Source: Fulvia fulva (taxonomy: Eukaryota > Ascomycota > Dothideomycetes > Mycosphaerellales > Mycosphaerellaceae). From it: a stretch of 64,000 nt of DNA. Below, piece by piece: positions 61,200-64,000 of this stretch (position 1 is the stretch's first letter; each line of letters opens with the position of its first letter). The notes under the pieces were generated by a model. It was not told where the DNA came from and did no database searches. It was given only the letters and a program-made list of their open reading frames with translations. The stretch lies in assembly GCF_020509005.1 (NCBI RefSeq), contig NC_063016.1, forward strand, positions 5,084,001 through 5,148,000, written 5' to 3'. Made by a program: the position numbers and the translations under genes.

Positions 61200-64000
61200 C
61201 ACTACTAGTAGAGCCTCTACTAGAAGGACTTAAGCTGTTATTATATGTTCTTAGGATAGTAGAAATAGAATATAACCTAGTTATTAGCTTATACCTAGTA
61301 ATACCGGGCGTAGCTAATAGGCAATATATATTGACTTTCCTTAATAACGGTACTAACTTAGATTATGTTGACTCTTCTTATACGCGTAAATATAATCTGC
61401 CCTTAACTAAGCTTGATAACCTATTAGTACTCGGATTAGCTAATAGGTCTATAGCTACGGAAATGATCGAACACCGTATAACTATAAAATTCACGCTTAG
61501 TAATAGCTATAGAGAAACGAGAACGTTCTAGGTTACTTATCTAGAATACAATATAGTACTAGGTAGACCTTAGTACGATAAATATTAGCTAGGTATCTAC
61601 TTTGCCTCTAGTCTAATAACCCTCGACTCGGAGTACTATAAGGAACATTGCCTATAGAGCGGTAAGCTAGTCTAGGTATAGAGTATTAACGATAAGTAGG
61701 AGCCTATAATTACTAAGTAAAGCTTCGAATAGCTCTAAAGACCCGATCACTATATTAAGCTACCGTTAAAGAAGATAATAAAGGAGATCTAGTCTAGACT
61801 ATAACTTCCGACGTGATTATAAAGTAACGACCTAAGCCTAAGACATCGACCGAGACGCCGCCCGTACCGATACTACCGGACATCGATATCTAGGAAGTTA
61901 GCGAAGCGGCTATCGACAGAATAGCTAGGTAAAAGGGAGCCAAAGTATATATAATGTTCATTTTCGATAAGAACGAACAATAGTAACTAGGGGATCTCCG
62001 CGTAACGGACCCTTTAATAGCTTATACTATAAGTACTCGGAATATACGTAAGGTAGTAGTATATAGGCCCGATACTAGCTATAGGATGCTATCCGATAAT
62101 AAGACTATCGAACGACTAGATACTTAAGTAGCGGCGTTCGTACTAGTAGCGTAGCGTACTAGCCCGATACTATCCGCTTGTAAGATATACGTATAGTCTA
62201 ATATTAACAAGTTTATAAAGAAAAAGGAGGAGACAATCGATCCGAAGGATTACCTCCTCCCTATCTATTACGAGTTTATATACGTCTTTTCTAAGCAAGA
62301 TACGAAGGAGCTCCTACCGTATAGGCTAGGTATCGACTATAAGATCAAACTAAAGCCTAGCGCGACTCCGCCCTTTAGCCGACCTTACCGTATATCAAAC
62401 TAAGAGGACGAGGTAATAGCTCATTAGGTCTAAGAACAATTAGCCTAGAAGGGCATCCGTAGATACGAAGGAAGGGTAGACGTATCTTTACCTATACTTA
62501 TCGTTAAGAAACCTAGCGGAGGACTTAGAGTTTATATCGACTATAGATAGGTAAACGAACGTACGATAAAATCTAGGTATCCTATACCCCTAATATAGGA
62601 CATACTCAACCGTATTATAGGGAAGAAGTACTTTACTAAGCTAGATATTATCGCCGCCTTTAACTATATACGTATAGCGGAAGGGTCGGAACGGCTTACG
62701 GCGTTTACGATACGGTATAGCTAGTTCGAGTGCTTAGTAATACCGTTTAGACTATATAATGCACCCGGGACATTTTAATCGTATATTAACGATACCCTAA
62801 GAGAGTTCCTCGACGACTTTACGTCCGCGTACCTCGACGACATCCTAATCTTTAGCGATACGCTCGAAGAACATATCGAGTATATAAAGAAGGTGCTCCG
62901 TAAATACGGTAAGGCGGGCCTTTAGCTCGATATCTCTAAATACGAGTTCTATACTTAGTCTACTAAGTACCTCGGATTGATTATCGGTAAGGATAGCGTA
63001 TTAATAGACCTAGCTAAGGTATAAGCAATACGTAAATAGGGGACTCCTACTAACGTAAAAGATATCCTTACGTTTAATAGATTCTTAGGCTTCTATCGAC
63101 GCTTTATTAAGGACTATAGCAATATAGTTCTACCTATAGTAAAGCTAACTAAGAAGGACAACCCCTAGTACTAGATAAACGAATATTAGAATACGTTCGA
63201 AGGACTAAAGTAAGTATTTACCGACGCTAAGGGAATAGTACTAGCGATGTTTATCCCCGGGAGACGTATCGTCTTAGAGACTAATATAAGCGACTTTATA
63301 ACCGTAGTAGTCCTGTCGTAATATAACGAGGATAACATCCTCCGCCCTATCGTATACCTATCAAAAAAGATGAGCCCGTAGGAGTGTAACTACGACATCT
63401 ACGACAAGGAGTTGCTCGTAATCGTTAAGGCGTTTAAGGAATAGAAGCTAGAGCTAATAGCCGGCGATATCGATAAACTAGACTTCGAGAACTTTACCGA
63501 CCTAAGTAGCTACCCTATACTCGTCTATAGCGACTATAAGAACTTAGAATACTTTATAACATCTAAGTAGCTAAATAGACGCTAAGCTAGGTAGGCCGAG
63601 TTCTTGTTACAGTTCTTCTTTAAGATCGTATACTAACTAGGAGTATAAGGAGCGAAGCTAGATAGCCTTACTCGACGTTCCTAAGACGCTATCTTATATA
63701 ACAAGTTAGATCCGCGTTATGCTTAATAGGATAGGGTACTACTAAAACTAGAACACTTCCTATTGGTTAGCGTAAGCTAGATCCTAAGACTATCCGTATC
63801 CGAAGTAGAAGGAGTAGTTATAGACGAAGCCCTAGTAGTAGATATTAGTAAGTTATACGAACAAGATGACGTAGTCGAAGCTACTACCTAACTCGCGGTA
63901 GGAGAACTAGTGAAACTACTCCAAAAGAACAAGATAGACGATAAGTACGTAATACTAGTCGATAGTATAATATATATTAAGAACCGATATAGCGGGTATA
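61200..64000 (+). pseudogene. Pol of Gypsy element: protease, RT, RNase H (partial)
   Basis: Protease at about 61331-61531 (an open run of 66 codons): TFLNNGTNLDYVDSSYTRKYNLP, where FLN (AAT at 61343-61345) stands for the catalytic FLD. RT from about 62290: SRPYRIS, PILIVKKPSGGLR, FTKLDIIAAFN, and an intact catalytic YLDD at 62830-62841. RNase H from about 63270: LETNISDF (Asp changed to Asn), VYSDYKNLEYF (usual TDHKNL, His changed to Tyr). The frame is still open in the integrase-ward direction at the window end. Confidence 0.8.

Larger units (their letters stand above)
58699..64000 (+). mobile_element. Gypsy LTR retrotransposon, right end outside window
   Basis: Plus-strand element with LTR start, gag and a pol of the protease-RT-RNase H order. 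It interrupts LINE B5 and is therefore younger. The 3' part of pol (integrase) and the 3' LTR are off the window. Stops are mainly TAG/TAA at Gln and Trp sites. Confidence 0.85.

Noticed and set aside
1..64000. A novel defence, toxin or biosynthetic system hidden among the elements
   Set aside because: Every coding trace that I could identify belongs to a known transposon class, and no cluster of intact genes exists. Two unassigned frames (18182-19960) are the only open question.

Overview
The window looks like a transposon graveyard from the genome of a filamentous ascomycete. I find no host gene, no rRNA, no confident tRNA and no CRISPR array. Almost every stretch I can identify is a decayed mobile element. 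The decay is nearly all C-to-T or G-to-A, mainly in CpA/TpG. Former Gln and Trp codons read as TAG/TAA, Cys and His read as Tyr, and Asp after a T reads as Asn. This is the mark of repeat-induced point mutation (RIP), a fungal defence against repeats, so I infer Pezizomycotina. All family calls come from reading translations by eye; no database was searched.

Layout, left to right. 1-467: unclassified flank. 483-5704 (-): full-length LINE A1 with a 15-bp target-site duplication (TSD). 5720-9740 (+): leader and gag-protease of an LTR element. 10121-12986 (+): LINE B1. 12987-18180 (+): LINE B2, split by the far less mutated LINE D at 15444-17252 (-). 18182-19960: two unclassified degenerate reading frames. 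20060-21620 (-): Fot1/pogo transposase. 21641-22763 (+): short Fot1-like element with about 63-bp terminal inverted repeats. 22764-23234 (-), probably resuming at 28378: PIF/Harbinger transposase, apparently split by a short LTR-like insert that is itself split by full-length LINE C1 (23268-28280, -).

28871-33086 (-): LINE B4 with an internal deletion. 33093-33154 plus 41923-43177 (-): a Helitron N-terminal domain, opened by LINE A2 (33171-35364, -). A complete Copia element (35365-41895, -) sits at the 5' end of A2. 43178-53310 (+): LINE C2, opened by full-length LINE B3 (44322-49422, +). 53311-55770 (-): Gypsy RT-RNase H-integrase. 55771-58698 (-): LINE B5, cut by a second Gypsy element (58699 to beyond the window end, +).

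The ten LINE copies fall in three or four related families with the EN-RT layout and Tad1-like look of fungal LINEs. All end in a short (CTAT)n tail. The five copies with a clear TSD inserted where the top strand reads CTAT or TAT. Elements land inside older elements, so the nesting gives a relative time order. The most informative features are the lightly mutated LINE D island, the Helitron/LINE/Copia nest with perfect TSDs, and the repeated loss of catalytic Asp and zinc ligands by one mutational context.
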